Source: Bacteroidota bacterium
Lineage (GTDB): Bacteria > Bacteroidota > Bacteroidia > Bacteroidales > Prolixibacteraceae
Direction: 5' to 3'
NCBI GenBank assembly: GCA_030698405.1
Contig: JAUYMU010000059.1
Coordinates: forward strand, 1-64,000
DNA length: 64,000 nt
Both the position numbers and the translations under genes were made by a program. Within the stretch, counting starts at the first letter, position 1; every line of letters begins with the position of its first letter. Of this stretch, positions 56,613 through 64,000 are shown in pieces. The notes beneath the pieces are model-generated. The model was not told the origin of the DNA. It searched no databases and saw nothing but the letters and a program-made list of their open reading frames with translations.

Positions 56613-56651
56613 CTCAATGCATTGAGTAATTTTACTCAGTACATTGAGTAA
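56613..56651 (+). promoter_or_regulatory. Operator-like cluster of TTGAG half-sites before the second ATPase
   Basis: Four half-sites in alternating orientation lie directly before the ATG at 56660: CTCAATG/CATTGAG forms a perfect 14-base palindrome (56613-56626), TGAGTAA-TT-TTACTCA another (56623-56638), and TTACTCA-N6-TGAGTAA a third (56632-56651). Nested overlapping palindromes of this kind suggest an autoregulated or tightly repressed gene. The other DUF4143 ATPase also has iterated boxes at its promoter, but with a different core. Confidence 0.55.
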
Positions 56652-56659
56652 ATGGGAAT

Positions 56660-57850
56660 ATGAATTTTGCAAGAAGTCATAAGAGTTTGTTGCTGAATCG
56701 TTTAGTAGACGAAAAACGACAATTTGTTCAGGTAGTATTTGGACCACGTCAGGTTGGAAAGACTACCATGATTGTACAGGTTTTGAAGGAAACAGACATG
56801 CCATCGCATTATATGTCAGCGGATGGAGTATCTTCAGATCAACAAATTTGGATAAGTCAGCAATGGGAAATTGCCCGTTTGATCATTAAACAATCAGAAA
56901 AAAATGAGGGCCTTTTGATTTTTGATGAGATCCAAAAAATTGAAAATTGGAGCGAGGTAGTTAAACGGGAATGGGATTTGGATACGATGAATGGAACCGG
57001 GTTGAAAGTTGTACTTTTAGGTTCATCCAGAATCCTCTTGCAGCAAGGGCTTACAGAATCACTCGCAGGCAGGTACGAAACAACCTACATGGGGCATTGG
57101 TCATTCAGTGAGATGCAAGAAGCTTTTGGATACGATATTGACCAGTTTATTTGGTTCGGTGGTTATCCTGGAGCTGCATCAATGATTAAGGATGAAAATA
57201 GATGGAAGCAATATGTATTGGATTCATTAATCGAAGCAAGTATTTCACGCGATATCTTAATGTTGACCAGAGTAGATAAACCCGCCCTGATGAGAAGGCT
57301 TTTTGTTTTAGGATGTCAGTATTCCGGACAAATTTTGTCTTTTAATAAAATTCTGGGACAACTTCTGGATGCTGGCAATACAACAACCTTGTCTCATTAT
57401 TTGAATCTGCTTGATACGGCTGGCTTATTAAACGGCATCGAGAAATATAGCCCTGATTTAATCAGGCAACGATCTTCAAGTCCTAAATTTCAGGTTTATA
57501 ACACGGCGCTGATGTCAGCTCAGAATGACTTGACTTTTCAGGAGGTAAAAATGAAACCTGACTTATGGGGTCGATCGGTTGAATCTGCCGTTGGCGCTCA
57601 TTTAATTAATAGTTCGAGAGCCGGATATTTCACTGTACATTATTGGCGGGATCATAACGATGAAGTCGATTTTGTTCTGCAATACCGTGGAAAAGTGATT
57701 GCCATTGAAGTAAAAAGCGGAGCAAGAGCACAAATTTCGGGAATGGAAGCATTTAAAAAGAAATTTCCCCAATGTAAAGTATTTCTAATCGGTGCAAGTG
57801 GATTGCCAGTGTCGCAATTTTTGCAAACCAATCCGACTGATTTGTTTTAA
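56660..57850 (+). CDS. AAA-type ATPase with DUF4143 domain, second gene
   Basis: This 396-residue protein has a P-loop in FGPRQVGKTTM (Lys34) and Walker B in LLIFDEIQKIENWSEVV (about 89-105). The sensor region LLGSSRILLQQGLTESLAGRYE follows, and then the DUF4143 half with the nuclease-like DHNDEVDFVLQYRGKVIAIEVKSG (about 330-353). The D-ExK-like pattern VDF-IEVKSG is well preserved, so a nuclease activity is possible. The gene stands alone between the helicase and dodecin genes and has an operator-like repeat cluster before it. Its relationship to the gene at 21184-22389 is only at family level. Role unknown. Confidence 0.88.
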   Translation: MNFARSHKSLLLNRLVDEKRQFVQVVFGPRQVGKTTMIVQVLKETDMPSHYMSADGVSSDQQIWISQQWEIARLIIKQSEKNEGLLIFDEIQKIENWSEVVKREWDLDTMNGTGLKVVLLGSSRILLQQGLTESLAGRYETTYMGHWSFSEMQEAFGYDIDQFIWFGGYPGAASMIKDENRWKQYVLDSLIEASISRDILMLTRVDKPALMRRLFVLGCQYSGQILSFNKILGQLLDAGNTTTLSHYLNLLDTAGLLNGIEKYSPDLIRQRSSSPKFQVYNTALMSAQNDLTFQEVKMKPDLWGRSVESAVGAHLINSSRAGYFTVHYWRDHNDEVDFVLQYRGKVIAIEVKSGARAQISGMEAFKKKFPQCKVFLIGASGLPVSQFLQTNPTDLF

Positions 57851-57969
57851 AATCTAATTATTTCCTTATCCAATCACCGAAACCTATTGTCAAACAGGTG
57901 ATTTTTTGAAACCATACACCTGACTTTGATGTTAATGGAGTAAATCACAAAACGAAAGGAGACCACATT

Positions 57970-58179
57970 ATGCCAAACAGTGTTTACAAAATTATCGAAT
58001 TGGTTGGTTCAAGTAACGAATCATGGGAAAAAGCTGCACAAACTGCTATTTCCAAAGCTTCCGAAACATTGCACGAACTTCGTATTGCTGAAGTAATCTC
58101 AATGGATCTGACCATTAAAGATGGAAAGATTGAAAGTTACCGCACTAAGCTTAAGGTATCATTTAAACTTGAAGGCTAG
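57970..58179 (+). CDS. Dodecin-family flavin-binding protein
   Basis: This 69-residue protein matches dodecins over its full length: VYKIIELVGSSNESWEKAAQ with the conserved Trp36-type position, a single helix with AISKASETLHELRIAEV, and the strands DGKIESYRTKLKVSFKLE. Dodecins form hollow twelve-subunit spheres that store or buffer flavins. A strong AAAGGAGA Shine-Dalgarno sequence, unusual in Bacteroidota, stands at 57955-57962, about seven bases before the ATG, suggesting high expression. A terminator follows immediately, so it is monocistronic. Confidence 0.93.
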   Translation: MPNSVYKIIELVGSSNESWEKAAQTAISKASETLHELRIAEVISMDLTIKDGKIESYRTKLKVSFKLEG

Positions 58180-58215
58180 AAATTAGACCGAATCAACATT
58201 GATAAAGTAAAAAAG

Positions 58216-58254
58216 CAGGACGAGCCCATATTTCGGGTTCGTCCTGTTTGTTTT
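58216..58254 (+). terminator. Terminator after dodecin
   Basis: CAGGACGAGCCC (58216-58227) pairs with GGGTTCGTCCTG (58235-58246) with one G-U pair, followed by TTTGTTTT. It ends the dodecin transcript. Confidence 0.85.
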
Positions 58255-58282
58255 ATCACTTTCAAAATCAGCAGTCTGTAAT

Positions 58283-58339
58283 TTAAGCCAATCTTAAGAA
58301 TAGCCTAATCGTTGCTGAAGCCAGTTTGCTGAACCTTTG
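58283..58339 (+). promoter_or_regulatory. Predicted response-regulator operator and promoter for the DUF2231 gene
   Basis: TTAAG at 58283-58287 and TTAAG at 58294-58298 are 11 bases apart, one helical turn, as in OmpR/PhoB-type binding sites. The second is extended to TTAAGAATAGCC (ending 58305). After exactly 26 bases comes AACCTTTG (58332-58339), a -7-like box, 19 bases before the ATG at 58359. The same order and spacing occur before the rubrerythrin gene. The two-component genes lie between the two sites. Confidence 0.7.
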
Positions 58340-58358
58340 CAAATAAAATATAAAAACT

Positions 58359-58829
58359 ATGATTTCAGCAACACACCTCCATGCAATGATTATCCATTTC
58401 CCGATTGCCCTTCTAATGGTTGGCTTTCTTTCGGAAATAATTACGATTTTCAGTAAAAAAGAGTTTTTCAGTAATGCAGCATTTTATCTTTTGCTGCTTG
58501 GCGCAATGGGTGCAACTGCCGCCTATCTAAGTGGAAGCTATGCCGGAGAAGGCATTGAGGATGGTCCACTGAAAATACCAATGGAACTTCACGAACAGGC
58601 TGCCACCATTACCCTCTGGCTTGCCATCGTTACCGCTTTGTTCCGTGTCATCATCTTTTATTTCAAATACAACCGCTCCTGGACGAAATGGTTAGGCATC
58701 ATTCTGTTTCTTGCTTTGGTTGGAGCAGTAGCCCGGACAGGTTATCTGGGAGGGCAGTTGGTTTATAGCCATGGGGCAGGGGTTCAAATGTCATTTCCTG
58801 ATTTTAATGAAACACCTGACGAGGAATAA
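58359..58829 (+). CDS. DUF2231-type four-helix membrane protein
   Basis: This 156-residue protein has about four membrane helices and the pattern HLHAMIIHFPIALLMVGF at its start, typical of DUF2231 proteins. Conserved His residues at the membrane face (H7, H13) and the ELHEQAATITLWLAI second pair suggest haem or metal binding in this family. It is followed 48 bases later by the response-regulator gene on the same strand, and its promoter carries the predicted regulator box. It may be a sensor partner or target of the two-component system. Function unproven. Confidence 0.85.
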   Translation: MISATHLHAMIIHFPIALLMVGFLSEIITIFSKKEFFSNAAFYLLLLGAMGATAAYLSGSYAGEGIEDGPLKIPMELHEQAATITLWLAIVTALFRVIIFYFKYNRSWTKWLGIILFLALVGAVARTGYLGGQLVYSHGAGVQMSFPDFNETPDEE

Positions 58830-58877
58830 CGCTTTCGATCTGTATCTTTGATTGGATATTATCAATAAAATAAAACG

Positions 58878-59555
58878 ATGCGAATATTAATTGTAGAAGA
58901 TGAAGCCTTTATTGCCAATTTCCTTCGCGATGGATTGGAAGAAGAAGGTTTTGCAGTAGATGTTGCTGACAATGGAAAGAAAGGATTGCAGCTTGCATTC
59001 GACAGCATGGACGAATACGATGTGATTTTACTTGACTGGATGTTGCCGGGAATGAGTGGAATTGAAATTTGTCGTAACATCCGGCTGGAAAACAAAACTG
59101 TTCCAATCATTTTTCTTACCGCAAAAGATACCGTTGACGATGTGGTTTTTGGTCTTAAAACCGGAGCAAACGATTACATCCGCAAACCTTTTTCTTTTGA
59201 AGAATTGCTTGCAAGGATACAGGTACTAATGCGCAAAAATGAAACTGAATCAGTAGTTTTTTCAGCTTTAGGAATAGAAATGAATATTGAAAAACATACT
59301 GTAACCAAAAACAGCAGGCAAATTGAATTTACCCAGAAGGAATTTTCATTACTCGAATATTTATTAAGAAATAAAGGAAAGGTATGCAGAAGAACGCGTA
59401 TCATCGAAAAGGTCTGGGATATTCATTTTGATTACGACAATTCGGTGATTGATGTTTATATCAATGCACTGCGCAAAAAACTGGACGAACCAGGTAAACC
59501 CTCCGTAATTACTACCGTTCGCGGTGTGGGTTATAAAATTGAAACCGACGAATGA
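58878..59555 (+). CDS. OmpR-family response regulator
   Basis: This 225-residue protein has a receiver domain (1-118) with the acidic pocket (VEDE) and phospho-acceptor Asp53 in LLDWMLPG; FLTAKDTVDD holds the conserved Lys. The winged-helix DNA-binding domain (about 128-223) reads FTQKEFSLLEYLLRNKGKVCRR and VDVYINALRKKLD. Its stop overlaps the kinase start by four bases (ATGA), so the pair is coupled. TTAAG direct repeats with an 11-base period upstream of the DUF2231 and rubrerythrin genes are its probable targets. It resembles copper/stress-type regulators such as CusR or CopR in length, but the signal is not evident. Confidence 0.95.
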   Translation: MRILIVEDEAFIANFLRDGLEEEGFAVDVADNGKKGLQLAFDSMDEYDVILLDWMLPGMSGIEICRNIRLENKTVPIIFLTAKDTVDDVVFGLKTGANDYIRKPFSFEELLARIQVLMRKNETESVVFSALGIEMNIEKHTVTKNSRQIEFTQKEFSLLEYLLRNKGKVCRRTRIIEKVWDIHFDYDNSVIDVYINALRKKLDEPGKPSVITTVRGVGYKIETDE

Positions 59556-60943
59556 CATTAAAATTTAAGAACCGGATCGCGATTTTCAATACCCTTGCTG
59601 TTGCTTTTACTACAGCGATGGTTTTTTTTGTTATATATTTTGTTGTATATAAAACAGCTTATGCACATTTAGATGATGATGTAGCGGTGGAGAAAGAGGA
59701 GGTAATCAGTAATCTTGACTGGCATCGCAACACAATAAGTATAAACAAAATGCCTGAGTGGGAAGAAGCTGAACACAATCAGGTTGAAGTAAATCCTACT
59801 TTTTTACAAATTGAAGATGACAAGGGAATTGTCATCTTTCGTTCAGCCAATCTGATGGGGGATCAGATGCTGATTGCCTCAAATAATCCGAATAAAATAT
59901 TTTACAACGGTGAAATCAATGGTCAGAAAATCAGACTTGGGCAGTTTCCAATACTGAATGAAGAGGGCGAAAATATTGGGCGACTAACAATTGCAGTTTC
60001 GCTGGAAGAGTCATTCAATATACTGAATAACCTGATTTGGGTTTTACTTATATCATTCCCAATTGTACTCATTGTGCAGTTTATGGCTTCATCGCTGGCA
60101 GCAGAAAAAGCCATTGAACCAGTTAATCAACTCATTCGGTCAGCCTCAAGCATCAGCGATTCAAATATTAATACCCGGCTGGTTTTGCCTGAACATAAGG
60201 ACGAATTATACGAGTTAACCAAAACCATCAATGAATTGCTCGCACGCATTGAAGTGAGCATGTTGCAGCAAAAACAATTTACAAGCGATGCATCGCACGA
60301 AATCAGGACTCCGTTGGCTGGCATCAGAGGAACACTTGAAGTTTTGATTCGCAAGCATCGTGATCAAAATGTATATGAAGAGAAAGTTGCTGATGTTATT
60401 TCACAGGTTGATCGTTTGGATAACTTGCTCGAACAACTTTTACAACTTGCCCGCATTGATTCAAGTACTTCCATTGCACAACTTGAACCAATCTTTCTGG
60501 CAGAACTTATTTCAGCATTGGCTGAAAAATGGAACCAAAAAGACAACGAGAAGGACATTACGCTACATTTTAATATTCCTGAAGATGCTATAGTTCAGGG
60601 AGATGAGCTTTATCTTGAGGTCATTCTTAACAACTTATTTAGCAATGCTATTAAGTATGGAAAAAAGAATGGAAACATTTTTATTTTCTGGGACGATGCA
60701 TTGAAAACACTGTCGGTAAAGGATGATGGAATTGGAATTTCACCAGAACATCTTCCCAACATATTCAACCGGTTTTATCGTGCTGATGAATCACGAAGTT
60801 CTGCAATTAAAGGCAACGGACTTGGTCTTTCCATTGTAAAAAAGCTTGCTGACCTTCAAAACATTTCTCTCAAAGCCGATAGTAAATCCAATGTCGGTAG
60901 CACTTTCATGCTAACCTTTCCGCGCAGAATTTTATTAAGCTGA
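59552..60943 (+). CDS. Membrane sensor histidine kinase
   Basis: This 463-residue kinase has two membrane helices (about 10-32 and 160-182) enclosing a periplasmic sensor of about 125 residues, a HAMP linker (about 185-235) and a dimerisation domain with H249 in DASHEIRTPLAG. The ATPase part contains NNLFSNAIKYG, DDGIGISPEH and GNGLGLSI. It phosphorylates the upstream-encoded regulator. The last codons (ending TTAAGCTGA) overlap the predicted operator of the next promoter at 60935, so this operator is built into the kinase gene's 3' end. Confidence 0.95.
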   Translation: MTLKFKNRIAIFNTLAVAFTTAMVFFVIYFVVYKTAYAHLDDDVAVEKEEVISNLDWHRNTISINKMPEWEEAEHNQVEVNPTFLQIEDDKGIVIFRSANLMGDQMLIASNNPNKIFYNGEINGQKIRLGQFPILNEEGENIGRLTIAVSLEESFNILNNLIWVLLISFPIVLIVQFMASSLAAEKAIEPVNQLIRSASSISDSNINTRLVLPEHKDELYELTKTINELLARIEVSMLQQKQFTSDASHEIRTPLAGIRGTLEVLIRKHRDQNVYEEKVADVISQVDRLDNLLEQLLQLARIDSSTSIAQLEPIFLAELISALAEKWNQKDNEKDITLHFNIPEDAIVQGDELYLEVILNNLFSNAIKYGKKNGNIFIFWDDALKTLSVKDDGIGISPEHLPNIFNRFYRADESRSSAIKGNGLGLSIVKKLADLQNISLKADSKSNVGSTFMLTFPRRILLS

Positions 60944-60991
60944 TTTTAAGAATAGCCAAAGGAAGTTTAAATGTGTGCCCAAGTACATTTG
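60935..60991 (+). promoter_or_regulatory. Predicted response-regulator operator and promoter for the rubrerythrin gene
   Basis: TTAAG at 60935-60939 and TTAAG at 60946-60950 are 11 bases apart, and the second extends to TTAAGAATAGCC (ending 60957). After 26 bases comes TACATTTG (60984-60991), a full match to TAnnTTTG, 34 bases before the ATG at 61026. Box, extension and spacing equal those before the DUF2231 gene. The first half-site lies inside the kinase stop region. Confidence 0.72.
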
Positions 60992-61025
60992 TTTCATAAA
61001 ATAAACTTCAAAAAACAAATACAAA

Positions 61026-61700
61026 ATGAAAAAGTCATCAATCGTTATGGTTTTCGTTGCCATTGCAGCAACGTTTATTTTCCAGTCATTCACAAGTAAT
61101 AGCCGGCTAAAAAGTGAAGCACAGGCAGTAGTCAAAGATGCGAAAGTTATCACCTTCCAGAATCTTCAGGATGCATTTAAGGGTGAAACAACGGCAGGTG
61201 CCAAATATGCCGCTTATAGCAAAAAAGCCGAAGAGGAAGGTTACCACGAAATCGCCATGTTATTCAAAGCCGCATCGGTATCCGAAAAAATTCATGCAAA
61301 AAATCACAAAGCAGTTTTGGCCGAAAATGCTCAGAAAGTTCCTGTAATTACTCCGGAATTTACGGTGAAGTCAACCAAAGAAAACCTTAAAGACGCCATC
61401 ACCGGCGAAGGTTACGAAATCAGCACCATGTATCCTGAATTTATAACCAATGCCAACACTGCCGGAAATCAACTCGCGTTGGTTAGCCTGAATTATGCAT
61501 ATAAAACCGAACAAAAGCATAAACCATTTTACGAAAAGGCACTTGCCGCACTCGAAGGTAATACGGTAAAATCATTGCCATCACTATACTATGTGTGCCC
61601 GGTATGTGGAAATACCTACGATACTACATCGCCCAAACGCTGCGGAATTTCAATGACCAGTTCAGAAAAATTTATAAAGATTGTAAATCTCAATAGTTAA
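61026..61700 (+). CDS. Exported rubrerythrin-like diiron protein
   Basis: This 224-residue protein has a signal peptide or anchor (1-21). The rubrerythrin four-helix bundle (about 42-175) has the two ExxH motifs EKIHAKNH (E87, H90) and EQKHKPFY (E162, H165) and the helix Glu residues E54 and E128. A C-terminal rubredoxin-like knuckle has C191 and C194 in VCPVCGNTY and C206 in RCGIS, but Ser209 stands where the fourth Cys is usual. Rubrerythrins reduce peroxide. An exported one would protect the periplasm. The predicted two-component promoter lies upstream and a terminator follows, so it is a single-gene target. Confidence 0.9.
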   Translation: MKKSSIVMVFVAIAATFIFQSFTSNSRLKSEAQAVVKDAKVITFQNLQDAFKGETTAGAKYAAYSKKAEEEGYHEIAMLFKAASVSEKIHAKNHKAVLAENAQKVPVITPEFTVKSTKENLKDAITGEGYEISTMYPEFITNANTAGNQLALVSLNYAYKTEQKHKPFYEKALAALEGNTVKSLPSLYYVCPVCGNTYDTTSPKRCGISMTSSEKFIKIVNLNS

Positions 61701-61722
61701 GTAAGTTAAGTTTCAAGATTGG

Positions 61723-61752
61723 AAGCTCCGGAGAAATTCGGGGCTTTTTTTA
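61723..61752 (+). terminator. Terminator after the rubrerythrin gene
   Basis: AAGCTCCG (61723-61730) pairs with CGGGGCTT (61739-61746) with one G-U pair, followed by a T-run to about 61751. The gap 61701-61868 holds nothing else I can support apart from a presumed promoter for the next gene. Confidence 0.82.
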
Positions 61753-61868
61753 TCGCATTGAATTGCAACAAGATGCCTCGAAAGTAATTTTTCTAATTAT
61801 ATCAATCATTTTTTATAACTTCCGCACGAAATTATAACCAAAGTAAACTGTATTATATTCGGAAAAAC

Positions 61869-64000
61869 ATGGGGCAGGGTAAACTTGGTAAGTTGTTATT
61901 TTATTTGATTTCGGTTCTGATTTCCGCCAATTCATTTGGCCAATCCGGCAATATTGAATTCGACCAATATACTACCAATGAAGGCCTGTCAAATGGTTAT
62001 ATCAATGCATTTTTACACGATAGCAAAGGGTTTATCTGGATTGGGACAGCCAATGGCTTAAACCGATTTGACGGGATCAATTTTAAAACATATTATTCCG
62101 AAATTAAAGACAGTACCACTCTTCCCGGCAGTGGTGTAACTGCTTTGGTTGAAGATTCGTTGGGCAACATCTGGGTAATGACCAGCAATGGCTTCTGTGT
62201 TTATAATAGAAAAAAGGATAGCTTTTCAAGAAAAACAATGCGGGTAAGCGAAGTAATTATAAATAATTCTTTCCAGTATTCTTGCTTTATCGACAGTAAA
62301 GGGTTTTTATGGGCTTCTTCTCCAATCGTGGGGATTTTTCGGTTTAAAATTTTTGACAATCCCCAAATTTCAAATGCCATTATTGATGCTGATTTGTATC
62401 TGTTGGAAGAGGATGATGTTGATTCTAAATTGAGAAATAATGTCTATTCATTTGTTGAGGATGAGAACAATCAAATTTGGGTCGCCAGTCAAAGCAATAC
62501 GCTTTACTATTTTGATAATCAGCAAAATAAATTTATTCCAAAGCAAATTGATCATCCTGAAGTTGACAATTTTAGCAATAGACGTAAAGGATTGTTCAAA
62601 GATAGTGGCGGTGATTTTTTTATAAGCATTGAAGATAACGGATTGTTGGTATGGGACAGAGGGAAAAATGATTTCAGGCTATACAAACCAAATGGTACCA
62701 ATACTGGCCCCAAAGGCAGAGTTTTATCTGCTCTTGCTGAAGATAGAGATGGATTAATCTGGATTGGTGACAGAAATGCAGAAGGTATCAGCATCTTTAA
62801 TAAAAAGACAGGAAAATTCAGCTATTGCCGGTCAGACAAGTCTGATCCATATTCGTTAAATACAAATAAAATAAATTGTATTTATCAGGATAAAACCGGA
62901 TCGATGTGGGTAGGCGCTATCATTGGAGTCAACAAATATAGTCCTGGCAAGTTGAAATTCAAACGGTATTTTAGTAACCCGAATATTCCCGGCAAACTAA
63001 GCAATAATAATACACTAAGTTTCGCTGAAAGTAAAACAGGTGAAATATGGATAGGCACCGATGGTGGAGGTTTAAACAAATTTGACAGGAAAACGGGAGT
63101 GTTTTCGCATTTCAAAGACAATCCTTCCGATCCCAATTCGTTAAGCAGCAACGCTGTAATATCAATTTGCGAAGATCATGAAGGTACCTTGTGGATGGGA
63201 ACTTATCATGGTGGATTGGCCAGAATGAAAAATGGCAAATTTGATGCTCTTTATCCTGATCCGGCCAACCCACATTCAGTTTCTGACAGAAATATTTGGT
63301 ATGTTTTTGAAGATAGTAAAAATAACCTGTGGGTAGGCACGCTAAACAGCGGACTTGATTTGTTTGACCGAAAAACTGGACGCTTCTATCCTTATACATC
63401 AGCAGAAGGTGATTCAACCAGTTTATGCAATAATTCAATCAGGCAAATATATGAAGACAGTAAACAAAACCTTTATATTACAGGTAATCAGGGAGTAAGT
63501 ATAATTGATTTGAAGGCATATGATTTTTCAGGACCACCACCTGACATTAAATTCCGAAATTTGGTACATCGCGAAAACAGCAATAGTCTCATTAGCAATG
63601 ATGTTTATTGTGTAAAAGAAGACAAGGAAGGTAATTTGTGGTTTGGCACATACGGTTCGGGTATTGACAAGCTGGAATTGGCGACGGGCAAATACACGAA
63701 TTATTCAACAAAAGATGGATTTCCCGGTAATTCTGTAACTTCTATCCTGGTTGACGACCTAAATAATTTATGGCTGGCAACTGACAAGGGTCTTGTGAAG
63801 TTTAATCCGGATACCAAAGAGGTCGTTGTTTTTGACCAAAAGGATGGTTTGCAAAACACGAGTTTAAAGAGTTGGGCGATAAAAACCAAAGACGGTGAAA
63901 TGCTTTTTGGTGGACCAGATGGTTTTAATTCGTTTTATCCCGACAGGATAATAAATAATCAAAATCAGAACAAACCTCCTGTTGTTATTACCGGATTGAA
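61869..64000 (+). CDS. Propeller-type hybrid sensor or regulator, 3' end outside the window
   Basis: An open frame starts at 61869 with a signal peptide (ending ANSFGQ) and continues without a stop to the window edge, more than 710 codons. It is built of Reg_prop-type propeller repeats: FLHDSKGFIWIGTANGLNRFD, LVEDSLGNIWVMTSNGF, FAESKTGEIWIGTDGGGLNKFD, FEDSKNNLWVGTLNSGLDLFD and VKEDKEGNLWFGTYGSGIDKL. It then reaches FGGPDGFNSFYPDRI, which usually leads into a Y_Y_Y domain. Such proteins end either as hybrid two-component systems with AraC output or as simpler kinases. The output domain lies beyond the window. It may control glycan genes further downstream. Confidence 0.93.
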   Translation, partial: MGQGKLGKLLFYLISVLISANSFGQSGNIEFDQYTTNEGLSNGYINAFLHDSKGFIWIGTANGLNRFDGINFKTYYSEIKDSTTLPGSGVTALVEDSLGNIWVMTSNGFCVYNRKKDSFSRKTMRVSEVIINNSFQYSCFIDSKGFLWASSPIVGIFRFKIFDNPQISNAIIDADLYLLEEDDVDSKLRNNVYSFVEDENNQIWVASQSNTLYYFDNQQNKFIPKQIDHPEVDNFSNRRKGLFKDSGGDFFISIEDNGLLVWDRGKNDFRLYKPNGTNTGPKGRVLSALAEDRDGLIWIGDRNAEGISIFNKKTGKFSYCRSDKSDPYSLNTNKINCIYQDKTGSMWVGAIIGVNKYSPGKLKFKRYFSNPNIPGKLSNNNTLSFAESKTGEIWIGTDGGGLNKFDRKTGVFSHFKDNPSDPNSLSSNAVISICEDHEGTLWMGTYHGGLARMKNGKFDALYPDPANPHSVSDRNIWYVFEDSKNNLWVGTLNSGLDLFDRKTGRFYPYTSAEGDSTSLCNNSIRQIYEDSKQNLYITGNQGVSIIDLKAYDFSGPPPDIKFRNLVHRENSNSLISNDVYCVKEDKEGNLWFGTYGSGIDKLELATGKYTNYSTKDGFPGNSVTSILVDDLNNLWLATDKGLVKFNPDTKEVVVFDQKDGLQNTSLKSWAIKTKDGEMLFGGPDGFNSFYPDRIINNQNQNKPPVVITGL

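Noticed and set aside
53839-57850. SNF2 helicase plus DUF4143 ATPase as a two-gene defence system
   Set aside because: The genes are divergent with separate control regions, and no nuclease or methylase partner is present; the link is not supported.

Overview
The window is a chromosomal segment of a plant-polysaccharide-degrading member of the Bacteroidota, most likely an environmental Bacteroidales/Marinilabiliales-type organism. The evidence is two SusC/SusD pairs, ECF sigma/FecR pairs, TAnnTTTG promoter boxes, a type IX secretion tail on a xylanase-like protein, and membrane-anchored AraC and propeller-sensor regulators. This placement comes from gene content only.

Layout. (1) 1-1925: a tandem repeat, then an HsdM-type DNA methylase with no HsdS or HsdR beside it. 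(2) 1936-19902, minus strand: a run of glucuronoarabinoxylan-degrading genes. In transcription order these are a SGNH acetylesterase, GH2, a 73-codon remnant, two CE1 esterases, two exported GH43, a GH10-like protein missing its acid/base segment, a GPH symporter, GH10, a cytoplasmic GH43 and a GH50-like hydrolase. A membrane-anchored AraC regulator (20052-21143, plus) is divergent from it. (3) 21184-24247: an accessory island with a DUF4143 ATPase, a leftover GH115 3' end, and an AbiEi/AbiEii toxin-antitoxin pair with its operator. (4) 24365-34570, minus: ECF sigma, FecR, SusC, SusD, terminator, GH115 alpha-glucuronidase, which completes the xylan locus. (5) 34632-52191, minus: a second ECF/FecR/SusC/SusD operon with an unusual cargo: a surface lipoprotein, a DUF4369 lipoprotein, a duplicated pair of a DUF6057-type membrane protein and a CxxCH beta-propeller lipoprotein, a chorismatase/RidA-like protein and a Tat-exported aldo/keto reductase with an internal deletion. 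This is the best candidate for an undescribed system. (6) 52350-64000: a cytochrome-PQQ sugar dehydrogenase, a SNF2 helicase, a second DUF4143 ATPase, dodecin, a DUF2231 membrane protein, an OmpR-type two-component pair, an exported rubrerythrin, and the start of a large propeller sensor that runs off the window.

How the parts fit. Xylan would be cut outside the cell, imported as oligosaccharides by SusC/SusD, de-esterified and stripped of (methyl)glucuronic acid and arabinose in the periplasm, passed inward by the GPH symporter and finished by the cytoplasmic GH43. The two halves of the locus have different regulators (AraC-type and ECF/FecR) and are separated by the toxin-antitoxin island.

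The strongest regulatory signal is a pair of identical operator/promoter layouts, TTAAG-N6-TTAAG-AATAGCC then 26 bases then a -7-like box. They lie upstream of the DUF2231 gene and the rubrerythrin gene, on either side of the response regulator and kinase genes. Both susC genes also have plus-strand, terminator-like hairpins just upstream, which suggests cis-antisense RNAs. No tRNA, rRNA, CRISPR array or intact insertion sequence was seen.
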